Shown: positions 6,996-16,151, counted from the first letter of the stretch. The stretch is DNA of 64,000 bases from Chitinophaga pinensis (GCA_945901065.1 CAMDKI010000006.1:24876-88875); one strand, 5' to 3'. Notes: generated by a model from the sequence alone, not told the origin. Program-made: numbers and translations.

Positions 6996-8396
6996 TTACG
7001 CATTCAAAGCCCTATTGTCGGTTGCGGCCAAGCAAGCCTCCTTAAACGACTCAGAGTAAGTAGGGTGTGGGTGACACATACGGCCTACATCTTCGGCGCT
7101 AGCGCGGTACTCCATAGCGGCCATAGCCTCTGCAATCAAATCGGCAGCACGAGGGCCGATGATATGTACGCCCAAAATTTCGTCAGTTGATTTATCGGCC
7201 AATACTTTTACAAAACCATCGGTATCGCCACTGGCAGCAGCACGGCCGCTAGCCTTAAAACTAAAGGTGCCCTTCTTGAAACCAACACCCTTCTCGGTCA
7301 ATTGATCTTCAGTAAGGCCTACTGATGATACTTCAGGCCATGTGTAGGCCACATTCGGTATCAGGTTATAATCAATGTGTGGTTTTTGCCCAGCAATGAT
7401 TTCAGCAACTAATACCCCTTCATCTTCGGCTTTGTGTGCAAGCATTGGGCCGTCAATTACATCGCCAATAGCATATACGCCTGCTACTTTGGTTTGCAGT
7501 GTGTGTGGGTCAACTACTACTTTGCCGCGCTTATCGGCTTCTAGGCCAATCTTATCCAAGCCCAGGTTGTCAGTATAAGCTTTGCGGCCAACACATACTA
7601 GGCAATAATCGCCTTTAAACTCAACGGCAGCACCTTTGCTATCTTCGGCAGTAACGGTTACGGTTTTGCCCTTTACAGTGGCACCCGTTACTTTATGGCT
7701 CAAGAAAAACTCGACACCAGTTTTCTTCAATACCTTCAATAGCTCTTTGCCTAGGTCTTTGTCCATGGTGCCAATGATGCGGTCCATGTACTCAACCACT
7801 TGTACCTTCACACCCAAGCGAGCATAAACGCTACCCAGTTCAACACCAATAATACCGCCACCAATAACAACCATAGTTTTTGGCAACTCGGCAAGGGTAA
7901 GGGCCTCGGTAGAAGTAATGATGCGTTTCTTATCTATTGTAATACTAGGCAAGCTCATTGGCTTAGAACCGGTGGCAATAATTACGTTTTTTCCTTCAAT
8001 TTCCTGAACCTCGCCTTTGTCGTTTTTAATCGAAACTTTGTTTTTGGTAACAAACGAACCGTGGCCGATAAACACATCTACCTTGTTCTTTTTCATCAAA
8101 AACTGTACACCTTTGGTTACGCCAGTTACCACATCGGTTTTGCGCTTTATCATCTGGCCAAAGTCAATCTTCAAACCACTTACTTGTATGCCGTGCTCAT
8201 TAAAGTGATTAGCGGCATTATAGTAGTGCTCCGATGAATCGAGCAAAGCTTTGCTAGGTATACAACCCACATTTAGGCAAGTGCCGCCTAAGGTAGGGTA
8301 ACGCTCAATGATTGCAGTTTTAAAACCTAATTGAGCACTACGAACGGCAGCAATATATCCGCCTGGCCCTGATCCGATAACTATAACGTCGTACAT
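6996..8396 (-). CDS. lpd: dihydrolipoyl dehydrogenase
   Basis: A 466-aa flavoprotein, the E3 subunit of the pyruvate and 2-oxoglutarate dehydrogenase complexes. The FAD motif is GSGPGGYIAA and the redox disulfide is Cys40/Cys45 in GGTCLNVGCIPSKALL. The NAD motif is VVIGGGIIGVELGSV, and the dimer-interface His/Glu motif is HPHPTYSE near the C-terminus. I place the start at ATG 8396 (MYDVIVIGSG). The frame is open to 8459, but those 21 codons translate the heptamer tract at 8408-8440. The likely promoter is at 8495-8502. No E1/E2 genes are adjacent. Confidence 0.96.
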   Translation of the reverse strand: MYDVIVIGSGPGGYIAAVRSAQLGFKTAIIERYPTLGGTCLNVGCIPSKALLDSSEHYYNAANHFNEHGIQVSGLKIDFGQMIKRKTDVVTGVTKGVQFLMKKNKVDVFIGHGSFVTKNKVSIKNDKGEVQEIEGKNVIIATGSKPMSLPSITIDKKRIITSTEALTLAELPKTMVVIGGGIIGVELGSVYARLGVKVQVVEYMDRIIGTMDKDLGKELLKVLKKTGVEFFLSHKVTGATVKGKTVTVTAEDSKGAAVEFKGDYCLVCVGRKAYTDNLGLDKIGLEADKRGKVVVDPHTLQTKVAGVYAIGDVIDGPMLAHKAEDEGVLVAEIIAGQKPHIDYNLIPNVAYTWPEVSSVGLTEDQLTEKGVGFKKGTFSFKASGRAAASGDTDGFVKVLADKSTDEILGVHIIGPRAADLIAEAMAAMEYRASAEDVGRMCHPHPTYSESFKEACLAATDNRALNA

Positions 8397-8407
8397 TTTT
8401 GTTGTTT

Positions 8408-8440
8408 GGTCCATGGTCCATGGTTGATGGTCCATGGTAG
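8408..8440 (-). repeat. heptamer tract, GGTCCAT type, in the lpd leader
   Basis: Units GGTCCAT, GGTCCAT, GGTTGAT, GGTCCAT. It lies between the lpd promoter and start codon, so it would be transcribed into the 5' leader. Confidence 0.75.
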
Positions 8441-8494
8441 AAGTTAAAAAATAACCCAATACTTACCACACGCAATCATTCCTCGCGCGCAAAA

Positions 8495-8502
8495 CAAAGT
8501 TA
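8495..8502 (-). promoter_or_regulatory. -7 promoter box of lpd
   Basis: The minus strand reads TAACTTTG, an exact TAnnTTTG match, about 98 nt before the chosen start. The rest of the 8397-8742 spacer holds the heptamer tract and the Fur-like site; nothing else is evident. Confidence 0.5.
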
Positions 8503-8699
8503 TAACATTCAACAAAGAAAAAAGGGTCTGATAGGAGTTAATTTGTTTTGATGGTTGGCAACCGACGCCTAAAGTTGCAATGAGATAGCCTCTACTTCAC
8601 CTCTTATACCTATATCTAAAACATTTGGCTGATGATGTAACCCTTATTACCCTAATGATGGTATTGCAGCCACAAATAAATGGGCTTACTTTCGCATCG

Positions 8700-8722
8700 T
8701 TATTTAAATTTAGTCTAAATAA
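8700..8722 (+). promoter_or_regulatory. candidate Fur-type operator before the FecA-like receptor gene
   Basis: 7-bp inverted arms TTATTTA and TAAATAA are separated by 9 bases, with a nested palindrome ATTTAG/CTAAAT at 8708-8720. The site ends 20 bases before the receptor ATG. The A/T-rich palindrome and its place before a siderophore-type receptor suggest iron control; this is inference. Confidence 0.45.
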
Positions 8723-8742
8723 GATACGCGCCACCAACTGCA

Positions 8743-11427
8743 ATGAAACTAACCATCATTATAGCAAGCATAATGCTCTCTTTGGGGCTATTTGCCCAAA
8801 ATGCTGCAATTAAAGGCATCGTTAAAGTTAAAAATGACACTATTAATGCCCCGTTTGCAAGCATCACGCTCAACAACACCAAAGGCGTGTATACTGATGA
8901 GGATGGCCGATTTTCGATTGTAAACCTAGTGCCCGGAAGCTATCAAATAGAAATAGGCACCATTGGTTTTGAGAAAATAGTATTCAATAACTTACTGATA
9001 ACCAGCGGCAACCAAGTAGTAGAATTGGGGGAGATTGTGCTAACCGAAAAACTGGTGCAAATTAACGAGGTAACGGTAAGTGCACCTGGCACGCCGTTGT
9101 ATAAAAAACAAGTGCTGAGCACCAGCAATGTAATGAACAAAAAAGAACTGGAACGCATACAGCCCATCGGCACCGAGGAGGCATTGAAGCGTCTACCGGG
9201 TATAAATGTAGCCGGCGACATGGGTATATCAAACCGCTTGAATGTGGGTATTCGCGGTTCGTATGCCCGACGCTCAGAGAAACTACTCGTGCTAGAGGAT
9301 GGCATCCCTATTGCTCCGGCGCAATATTTGTCGCCAGAAATGTACTATAACCCTCCGAGCGACCGCCTTGATGGCATTGAGATAATAAAAGGTGCCGATG
9401 TGCTTACCTTGGGCAGCAACACCATGTATGGTGTAATCAATTACATTACCAAGCGCCCACCACTAAAACCCACCCTGGGCATTAACCTTACGTCAGGAAA
9501 CAACGGCTACCACTCACAATATGTTACCTATGGTGGCACTTGGAAAAACGTGGGGGCCGAAATTCAGTTGCTCAATAAAAACTTCGGTGGGTTTATTGAT
9601 AATAGCCGGTCGCACATTTTCAATACTACCGCAAAAATATATGCCGACTTGGGCCCCAAAGCATCGGTATATATGAAGGTGAACTACCACCAAGAAAACA
9701 GTATTGCTAGCTATAGCGCACTTACCCCGTTTGTGTACAATCTAAACCCTACCATAAACCCGTTTGATGCCGATGAACTTACCACTAGGCGCTATGCAGT
9801 AGATGTGGTATACAACCAGCAGCTGGCTAAGGGCATAGTATTGTCTAGTAAAATATATGCCAATCAGTTTCAACGAAACTGGTGGCGCCAAGAGAACACC
9901 TTAATACAAGCCGCCGATGCAGAAGCATACTTGGGCGAGGACATTTTTAATGACCGCTACAGTTTTTTGAGAGGCCAAACTTTTACCGACAATGATTGGA
10001 TAAGGGTAGGCAAGGTAAACAACGGCCGCGAGCAAACCCGAGCCCGAAACCGCGCCTATAATACCTTTGGGTGGATGGAAACCCTAAAGTATGACTGGGC
10101 AAAAGGAAACTGGAACGGTGTATTGGAATTAGGCGCCAAACTGCATATGGAACAGTTTATGGACGTGGAGTTTTTAAACGATTCGTCTCGGTTTGCAAAT
10201 AGTGGCCGCTTAGTAAAGGAGAACAAGTTTAACTTATTGGCGGGCTCTGCTTACATAAAGAAAACCTTGCGCTACAAAGGCTTGTCAGTGGCACCAGCCA
10301 TTCGATTCGAATCGGTAACGATGCGTATGTTCGATTTGATGAAGATAGCCAAAGACCCCAATAACGATGGCAGCAAAAACTATGGGTCAACGAAAAACAC
10401 CTTTATAGCAGTGCTGGCAGGCGGCTCAATCAGTTATGATATTCTTAACCGCAGCGCCAACTTCTTAAACATATATAGCAGCCTATACCAAGGCTACACG
10501 CCACCTACCGCTGGCTATGGTTTTTTAACTGTTGATGATGGCAACGTGAGCAGCCCTAGCACCAACGACCCTATAAACATTAAGCCCGAGCGCAGCATAA
10601 ACTTTGAAGTAGGCACCCGTGCTAATCTTGCAAAAGAACTCATCAGCACACAGATTGTATACTTCAACAACAACTTCACCAACTTTTATTCCGCTGGCAG
10701 AAACGAGGCCTTCGAAACTTTAGGCGAAGTAAACATCCAAGGTTTAGAAATTGGCGCTGCCCTTAACTTACACAAGCTGTTTAAAATAACCAGCGGTCAC
10801 GATTTAACCATTGGTGCCTCAATAACCTACATGACCTCTAAAATAACCGGAGGCGTATTGGCAGACTCGGACTTATTGAAAGCGAAACATACTGATGCCA
10901 GTAAAGCAGAGTTGATTGAAAAAATTAACAACGAACGAGGTGGGTTTGATGTGTATATAGCAGGAAGTGATGGCGACAGCCTTATTGATCGCAACCTTAC
11001 CGTTGATGATTTTGATGATATTAAAGCACTTGGGCTAAAGTTTGGTGAGGGCGGAATAGAAAAAAATGCTGCCCCATATATACCCAACACCATCCTCAAT
11101 TTTAGCGTTAATTATAGTTACAAGGGCATACAAGTAGGCCTTAATTTCAACATGGTGGGTGCGCAATACACCGACTATTTAAATACCAACAACGAAACTG
11201 GCGAAGGTGCCATAGGCAAACTAGCTGCATACAACACCGTTGATGCCAATATTGCTTACTCGTTTGAGCATGTAAAATATAAGTTGTTAAAAGGCCTTAC
11301 CCTTTTTGTGGCCGGTAAAAACCTAGGCGGCGAAATTTTTGAAGCTTCTCGCCTGCACCGCGTATCGTCGGGTGTTATGCCAGGAGGCTTTAGGCAAATT
11401 AATGGCGGGTTACGATTTAATTGGTAA
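8743..11427 (+). CDS. TonB-dependent outer-membrane receptor, FecA-like
   Basis: An 894-aa receptor. Its signal peptide (MKLTIIIASIMLSLGLFAQ) is followed by a carboxypeptidase-regulatory-like domain (about 22-105), a plug domain (about 120-235) with DRLDGIEIIKGADVLTLGSNTMYG, and a beta-barrel ending in a C-terminal aromatic (FNW). The plug and early barrel (NYITKRPPLKPTLGINLTSGNNGYHSQ) resemble ferric dicitrate FecA-type receptors, but the substrate is not proven. There is no FecR/sigma pair next to it, so surface signalling is unlikely. A Fur-like palindrome at 8700-8722 supports iron repression. It is monocistronic and followed by a repeat-rich spacer. Confidence 0.88.
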   Translation: MKLTIIIASIMLSLGLFAQNAAIKGIVKVKNDTINAPFASITLNNTKGVYTDEDGRFSIVNLVPGSYQIEIGTIGFEKIVFNNLLITSGNQVVELGEIVLTEKLVQINEVTVSAPGTPLYKKQVLSTSNVMNKKELERIQPIGTEEALKRLPGINVAGDMGISNRLNVGIRGSYARRSEKLLVLEDGIPIAPAQYLSPEMYYNPPSDRLDGIEIIKGADVLTLGSNTMYGVINYITKRPPLKPTLGINLTSGNNGYHSQYVTYGGTWKNVGAEIQLLNKNFGGFIDNSRSHIFNTTAKIYADLGPKASVYMKVNYHQENSIASYSALTPFVYNLNPTINPFDADELTTRRYAVDVVYNQQLAKGIVLSSKIYANQFQRNWWRQENTLIQAADAEAYLGEDIFNDRYSFLRGQTFTDNDWIRVGKVNNGREQTRARNRAYNTFGWMETLKYDWAKGNWNGVLELGAKLHMEQFMDVEFLNDSSRFANSGRLVKENKFNLLAGSAYIKKTLRYKGLSVAPAIRFESVTMRMFDLMKIAKDPNNDGSKNYGSTKNTFIAVLAGGSISYDILNRSANFLNIYSSLYQGYTPPTAGYGFLTVDDGNVSSPSTNDPINIKPERSINFEVGTRANLAKELISTQIVYFNNNFTNFYSAGRNEAFETLGEVNIQGLEIGAALNLHKLFKITSGHDLTIGASITYMTSKITGGVLADSDLLKAKHTDASKAELIEKINNERGGFDVYIAGSDGDSLIDRNLTVDDFDDIKALGLKFGEGGIEKNAAPYIPNTILNFSVNYSYKGIQVGLNFNMVGAQYTDYLNTNNETGEGAIGKLAAYNTVDANIAYSFEHVKYKLLKGLTLFVAGKNLGGEIFEASRLHRVSSGVMPGGFRQINGGLRFNW

Positions 11428-11490
11428 TCGTCTCGGGATGCACTTGTTGCAAGATCCTTCTAACGCGAAAGCCTGAATGCCAACTTGAGC

Positions 11491-11550
11491 CTCGTTTCAA
11501 ACGAGATCGAAGGGCATGTCATGGTGAGTCTCGTTTCAAACGAGATCGAA
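11491..11550 (+). repeat. two direct copies of a CTCGTTT palindrome
   Basis: The same palindrome (arms CTCGTT and AACGAG, loop TCA, followed by ATCGAA) occurs at about 11491-11511 and 11530-11550. No U-run follows either copy. Confidence 0.75.
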
Positions 11551-11637
11551 TCCATGCGCGCGTGGGCTGCTGGTGCGTGCACTTAAGCCCAATATCTGCT
11601 GGATGTTAATACGTTGTTTTGATTGATGTTATGTGGG

Positions 11638-11729
11638 GCGTCTGGAGACGCGGGGTCCTTTTCATCCTCGTCAAAAAAAGACGAGGACGAGGGGGGGGGA
11701 GATGAAATGGACTTTGCGTCTCCAGACGC
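11638..11729. repeat. compound hairpin element
   Basis: The outer ends are mutually inverted palindromes: GCGTCTGGAGACGC at 11638-11651 and GCGTCTCCAGACGC at 11716-11729. Between them TCCTCGTC and GACGAGGA (11665-11687) form a hairpin with an all-A loop. With the preceding entry this fills most of the 11428-11751 spacer. Confidence 0.75.
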
Positions 11730-11751
11730 AAGTAACAACATAAGCCCTCCC

Positions 11752-12159
11752 TTAAATCCATTCTCGCCCGTTTAAAAAGTTAGCACCATATTGTTGGAGT
11801 ACTCGAGCATTTTCTATTAGAACCTCATAATATTCTTCTCTACCACGACCCTCCATACTAAGTTTACTTATATCATAGTTGCTATCATGCCTTATTACTA
11901 AATGAGCCAATGGCTTTATGTTTACCCAGTATTCCTCATCCGAATAATACTGAGTGTCTTTGCCTCGCACCAAGTCAACCCTAAGATCGTTATCTCGATA
12001 GTCAAAAACAACTCCAACTTTAGCGTAATTATTTTGATAAATAAACATCAATCCCATATTACTATGATTTTGCGTAATCAATTTGCATCCATACTCAGTT
12101 ATTAAAAACATAAACAACTTATACACCAAAGTTGGACTATCTGTCAATTTGTAAATCAT
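11752..12159 (-). CDS. small protein of unknown function
   Basis: A 135-aa soluble protein, no signal peptide. It has regular amphipathic segments such as LMFIYQNNYAKVGVVFDYRDNDLRVDLVRGKD and a C-terminal helix (YYEVLIENARVLQQYGANFLNG). I do not recognise a family. The size, acidic nature and fold pattern are reminiscent of toxin-immunity proteins, but no toxin gene is adjacent, so this remains a guess. The DNA looks more A/T-rich than its neighbours and the gene follows the hairpin-rich spacer, hinting at acquired DNA. It lies 38 bases after pbpC on the same strand. Confidence 0.6.
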   Translation of the reverse strand: MIYKLTDSPTLVYKLFMFLITEYGCKLITQNHSNMGLMFIYQNNYAKVGVVFDYRDNDLRVDLVRGKDTQYYSDEEYWVNIKPLAHLVIRHDSNYDISKLSMEGRGREEYYEVLIENARVLQQYGANFLNGREWI

Positions 12160-12197
12160 ATCTCTGTTTATCTCTTACCTAATCCTTTTCACTCCCC

Positions 12198-14588
12198 CTA
12201 TTCCCGCTCCCTATCCGACACCTCAAACTTCTGGCTAATACTATACCCATTGCCATCAACCAAAGTAATAGTGTGCTTGCCCGGTGCAGGGTTGAAAATG
12301 AGTTGGTGTATTTGGCGGGTGACAGTTACAAATTCCTCGTCCAAGTGCCAATAAATAACCGCATCGGCTTGTCGGTGCGCGGCATCAAACACTACCCTAC
12401 CGGGCTTGCCATCCAACTCAATGGGGATAAAGATTTTGGTATAGGTTTTTGGGTAAACCAACTCCATGGGGGCTGCCCCGGCTGTTGTTTGGCAGCCGCC
12501 ACGCCACTGTGGCAAGGTTGCGTAGGTAGGGTCTTTGCGCTTATAATAATACTCTTCGGTGGGCGGCAGCACAAACCAAGGGCGGTGCTGCATAGTGCTC
12601 ACGGGCTCGCAGGCATCGGTTACGCGGTATTGCCCAGTGGCATCTAAATGGATAAGTTGATGATAAGGGCAGGCATCGGAGTTTAACCCTTTAATCGGTA
12701 TCCAAGCACTATCAACAGGCTCGCAATACGTGCCAGCCCTGTGGCCACTACGGCGGCAAATGGGCACTTGCACCAAATCGTCGAAAGGCATGCCAAACCA
12801 TTGTGCTGCCGGCAATTGGTCGAACATATCAAACAGCACCGGCGCGGCGCTGCCAATCCCCGTAAGGTCGGGGCGGCCCTCGCCACCAGCATTGCCAACC
12901 CAAACACCCACCACATAGCGCGGGGTAACGCCAATGGCCCATGCATCGCGTCCACCAAAGCTGGTGCCCGTTTTCCAGGCTATGCGCCCCGAGCCAAACA
13001 ACCGCCACGACGATTCTTCCTCAGGCCTATTCACTTCCACCATGGCATCGAACATATGATACAACACCCCCGCCGAAAGCAGACAGTTGTCCATCGGTTC
13101 GCCGAGGCTATCGTTACTCCATTTCATTTCTAGGTTGGGCGGCCTAAGGTCGTTGCTATAGTATCGGCTATTGTGCGCGGTATAGTGGCTCAAGGTGCGC
13201 GATAAGCTGCCATACATGCCGCATAAGTCCCACAGCGTAGCCTCGCCACCACCCAATATCAACGACAACCCATAGTGCCGCGCCGACTCAGAGAGCGTGC
13301 CTAACCCCAGCTTCTGTAACAAAGCCAAAAAACGCTCAACCTTATACTCCATCAACATGCTTACGGCAGGCACATTCAGCGAGCGCGATAAAGCCCGTTG
13401 GGCGGGCACCATACCGTCATATTGGCCATCGTAGTTTTTGGGCACATAGCCAAAGTAGTTAGAGGGTATATCGGGTACGAGGGTATTGGGCAATATTTCG
13501 CCATCGTGCAGCATACCGGCAAACAATAATGGCTTGAGAATGCTACCTGTGCTGCGTGGTGCCGTTATCACATCCACATACAGCCCATGCCCTTCAGCGC
13601 TGGGCTCAGGGTCGTTGCCCACATAGGCCAGCACATCGCCCGTCTCCACATCCATCACCATTAGGCCCAAGCTAAATATCTCATTGGCTCGCAAACTCTC
13701 CAGATGCTTAGATGCAATGTAATTGGCGCGTTTTTGTAGTTGGCTATTAATGGTAGTTTTTACTTGTGTACCGGGCCTATCGTTATAAAAACGGGTAAGC
13801 AAGTGCGGGGCAAGTTGCGGTATAGCTATTGGTTTATCAGGCAATGGCTCTAGCAGTGCCAGTTCAAACTCTTCGTTGGTAATAATGCTGCCCTCCAACA
13901 TACGGGTAAGCAGCCTATCGCGCTTTTCAATCAATAGCTTGCGGTTGCGGCCCGGGTGAATAAGTGCTGGCGCGTTCGGCAACACCGCCAAGGTAGCCAC
14001 TTCGGCCCATGACAGTTCTTCGGGCGAGCGGCCAAAATAGCGCCATGCTGCGGCTTCAATGCCCACCACATTGCCGCCAAATGGGGCATGGCTGGCATAT
14101 AGTGCCAGTATTTCGTCTTTGGTGTACTTCAACTCCAAGCGAGAGGCAAGCACTACCTCAATCAACTTTTCGGCAATGTTACGCCCCTGCCCTTTCCTCG
14201 ACATACGGATTACTTGCATGGTAAGCGTACTGCCGCCGCTCACTACCCTTCCCGTGCGGTAGTTTTGTACCATGGCGCGCCCCATAGCTAGTGGGTTTAC
14301 GCCAGGGTGCTGGTAAAAATATTGGTCTTCGAAGCAAGTAATGGCCAAGGCAAATTTACTCGGCACTGTGTCTATCTGCGGGAAACGCCACTGGCCGTCG
14401 GCCGCAATTTTGGCACCGATGAGTTTACCATCCCTATCTTCAATTACGGTGCTGGTGGGGTCGTTGAACAAAGTGTTGGGCAATGCAAACCAAAACCAAA
14501 CCAGCAAAGCGCCTATTACCGCCAACTTACCCTTATGCCGTAAGGCAAAGCGGCGCAGCTTGTAGCGATAAAAAGGGAATGGAACCAT
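12198..14588 (-). CDS. pbpC: penicillin-binding protein 1C
   Basis: A 796-aa bifunctional peptidoglycan synthase with one N-terminal membrane helix (about 17-40). The family 51 glycosyltransferase domain has the EDQYFYQHPG and GGSTLTMQVIRM motifs. The transpeptidase domain has the active-site Ser in STGSILKPL, SLN in SRSLNVPAVS and KTGTSFGG. A C-terminal BiPBP_C-type beta domain spans roughly the last 100 residues. The partner usually encoded beside pbpC, an alpha-2-macroglobulin lipoprotein, is absent here: the downstream gene is a small unknown and the upstream gene is on the other strand. Length and motifs are complete, so it should be active. Confidence 0.93.
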   Translation of the reverse strand: MVPFPFYRYKLRRFALRHKGKLAVIGALLVWFWFALPNTLFNDPTSTVIEDRDGKLIGAKIAADGQWRFPQIDTVPSKFALAITCFEDQYFYQHPGVNPLAMGRAMVQNYRTGRVVSGGSTLTMQVIRMSRKGQGRNIAEKLIEVVLASRLELKYTKDEILALYASHAPFGGNVVGIEAAAWRYFGRSPEELSWAEVATLAVLPNAPALIHPGRNRKLLIEKRDRLLTRMLEGSIITNEEFELALLEPLPDKPIAIPQLAPHLLTRFYNDRPGTQVKTTINSQLQKRANYIASKHLESLRANEIFSLGLMVMDVETGDVLAYVGNDPEPSAEGHGLYVDVITAPRSTGSILKPLLFAGMLHDGEILPNTLVPDIPSNYFGYVPKNYDGQYDGMVPAQRALSRSLNVPAVSMLMEYKVERFLALLQKLGLGTLSESARHYGLSLILGGGEATLWDLCGMYGSLSRTLSHYTAHNSRYYSNDLRPPNLEMKWSNDSLGEPMDNCLLSAGVLYHMFDAMVEVNRPEEESSWRLFGSGRIAWKTGTSFGGRDAWAIGVTPRYVVGVWVGNAGGEGRPDLTGIGSAAPVLFDMFDQLPAAQWFGMPFDDLVQVPICRRSGHRAGTYCEPVDSAWIPIKGLNSDACPYHQLIHLDATGQYRVTDACEPVSTMQHRPWFVLPPTEEYYYKRKDPTYATLPQWRGGCQTTAGAAPMELVYPKTYTKIFIPIELDGKPGRVVFDAAHRQADAVIYWHLDEEFVTVTRQIHQLIFNPAPGKHTITLVDGNGYSISQKFEVSDRERE

Positions 14589-14722
14589 AATTGTGCTTGG
14601 AACGAAATTACGATGTACACCAGTATTTTAGACTCGAAAAATTAATTAATATTGGTAATGGGCAGAAAATAATTGGCTTTTAGTTTAAAAGCAGGTAACT
14701 TTTCACTTCTTAACCCAACTGC

Positions 14723-15244
14723 ATGAACTCGCATCCAAACAAACCTAGTAGAAAAATTCCTTTGTCCGATATTGTATTGGCAGCTATCGTTATTCCTATA
14801 CTATCCATTATGACTGTGGCTTTTAGCACCAGTGACGTAAAGCATGACCCTAAAACGGACCTTTATTGGATGATTGGCACTTGGCAAAACACGGCTGAGC
14901 CAAACACCTACGAGAAGTGGGATTATGGCTTAGATGCCCTAAATGGCAAAGCCTACACCTTAAAGGACGGCAAAGAAACCATTTTGGAGAACTTGTCTAT
15001 TACCTCGCAAGGGCATAGCTTATTTTACCATACTACCGTGCTGGGCCAAAACGATGGTAAAACCGTTACTTTCAAGCTTACCCAAATGGGCAATAACAGC
15101 TTTACGTTTAGTAACCCCGAGCACGATTTCCCGAAAGAGATAACCTACATAAATGCCGGCAACAACGAGCTAAAAGCTATTGCAAGCGATGGACAACCAA
15201 ACGGCAAAGGATTTACGGTAACGATGAAAAAGGTGGTAGACTGA
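14723..15244 (+). CDS. DUF6265-type exported protein
   Basis: A 173-aa protein with one N-terminal hydrophobic segment (IVLAAIVIPILSIMTVAF). A lipocalin-like beta domain follows, with YWMIGTWQNTAEPNTYEKWD near its start and FTFSNPEHDFPKEITY near the end, the two most conserved stretches of the DUF6265 family. The function of the family is unknown. The N-terminus is preceded by a charged segment (NSHPNKPSRKIPLSD), so it may be a signal anchor. It is convergent with the DUF4412 gene, with only 22 bases between them. Confidence 0.75.
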   Translation: MNSHPNKPSRKIPLSDIVLAAIVIPILSIMTVAFSTSDVKHDPKTDLYWMIGTWQNTAEPNTYEKWDYGLDALNGKAYTLKDGKETILENLSITSQGHSLFYHTTVLGQNDGKTVTFKLTQMGNNSFTFSNPEHDFPKEITYINAGNNELKAIASDGQPNGKGFTVTMKKVVD

Positions 15245-15266
15245 GTGTTTTGACCTCAAACGCTAC

Positions 15267-15941
15267 TTATTTGCCAATCAAATTTTTAGGGTTGAAAGGC
15301 TCAACGGTATAATCACCTGGTATTACAAAAAGGTCCTTACTTGGGTTTTTGTTGTCCAAACTAGTTGCGGTCATAATCATAGAGAAGCTTAGGCCCATTT
15401 GCTCAATTTCCATTTGAATCTTGAGCGGCATGCCCTTTATTTTGCTGGTGATAGAAGCCATAGCGCCCATACTGTTGGCATTTTTAGGCTTTACAGGCTC
15501 AAGAGCTTTAGTGGCCCATACAAATTGGGTCATTTCGGCATCTTCCATTTTCACTACCACTTTATATTTATTGCAAGTGTAGCCCAGTATGGTAGCGGTT
15601 TCGCCAGTTTCGGTTACGGTTACATTTGCTTCGTTATCTTCTGCTTCTTTTTGGGGCATTTCTTGGGCCTTTTTAGAGCTGCTGTTCATCACATAAGTCT
15701 TCTGGGTTTTGTCGATATACAATATATCACCTTGACCAGAAGCCATACCGCCCTTGGTTTCCATTCTGAAATTACCCTCCGAGTAGTGGTATACCTGTTT
15801 ATTTGGCAACATACTGCGCAGCATATCCACCATATCGCCCTTGTAGTCTACATCAAAGAATACCGAGCCATTAAACTTGGTTTGTGCACCAGCAAACGTG
15901 CTGACAAACACAACGGACAAAATTAAGAAAGCACTTTTCAT
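15267..15941 (-). CDS. DUF4412 domain-containing exported protein
   Basis: A 224-aa protein with a cleavable signal peptide (MKSAFLILSVVFVSTFAGAQ). The mature part matches DUF4412: FNGSVFFDVDYKGDM at the start, an internal ILYIDKTQKTYVMNSSSKK segment, TATILGYTCNKYKVVV and a late QFVWATKAL stretch. Members are periplasmic or surface proteins of unknown role. An exact -7 box (minus-strand TACTTTTG at 15965-15972) precedes it. Confidence 0.82.
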   Translation of the reverse strand: MKSAFLILSVVFVSTFAGAQTKFNGSVFFDVDYKGDMVDMLRSMLPNKQVYHYSEGNFRMETKGGMASGQGDILYIDKTQKTYVMNSSSKKAQEMPQKEAEDNEANVTVTETGETATILGYTCNKYKVVVKMEDAEMTQFVWATKALEPVKPKNANSMGAMASITSKIKGMPLKIQMEIEQMGLSFSMIMTATSLDNKNPSKDLFVIPGDYTVEPFNPKNLIGK

Positions 15942-15964
15942 GAGAAGTCTGTTTAGGTATGGAA

Positions 15965-15972
15965 CAAAAGTA
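15965..15972 (-). promoter_or_regulatory. -7 promoter box of the DUF4412 gene
   Basis: Minus-strand TACTTTTG, an exact TAnnTTTG match, 23 bases before the ATG. Confidence 0.5.
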
Positions 15973-16135
15973 ACTGAAAACTTTAAGGTATCAAGTTAGA
16001 CCTGTTTAAATAACTATAATTGCTAGAAGCATCTTCAATGTTTCAAAACCCAATAACTAAAACCATTGCATTTTTGGAATAGTTTTTGAATGCAACAATC
16101 TTGCCAATAACATCCACTACTTGCGACTAATTAAT

Positions 16136-16143
16136 TACTTTTG
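16136..16143 (+). promoter_or_regulatory. -7 promoter box of guaA, close to the start codon
   Basis: TACTTTTG ends 8 bases before the ATG. Transcription would begin at or within a few bases of the start codon. Confidence 0.55.
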
Positions 16144-16151
16144 CAGCACCT

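Noticed and set aside
7800..8237. Plus-strand 145-codon ORF inside lpd
   Set aside because: Antisense shadow of a conserved gene, no family features.
11421..11609. 62-codon ORF after the FecA-like gene
   Set aside because: It runs through the palindrome repeats and has repeat-derived composition.
12273..14565. Many plus-strand ORFs across pbpC
   Set aside because: All are antisense shadows; pbpC is intact throughout.
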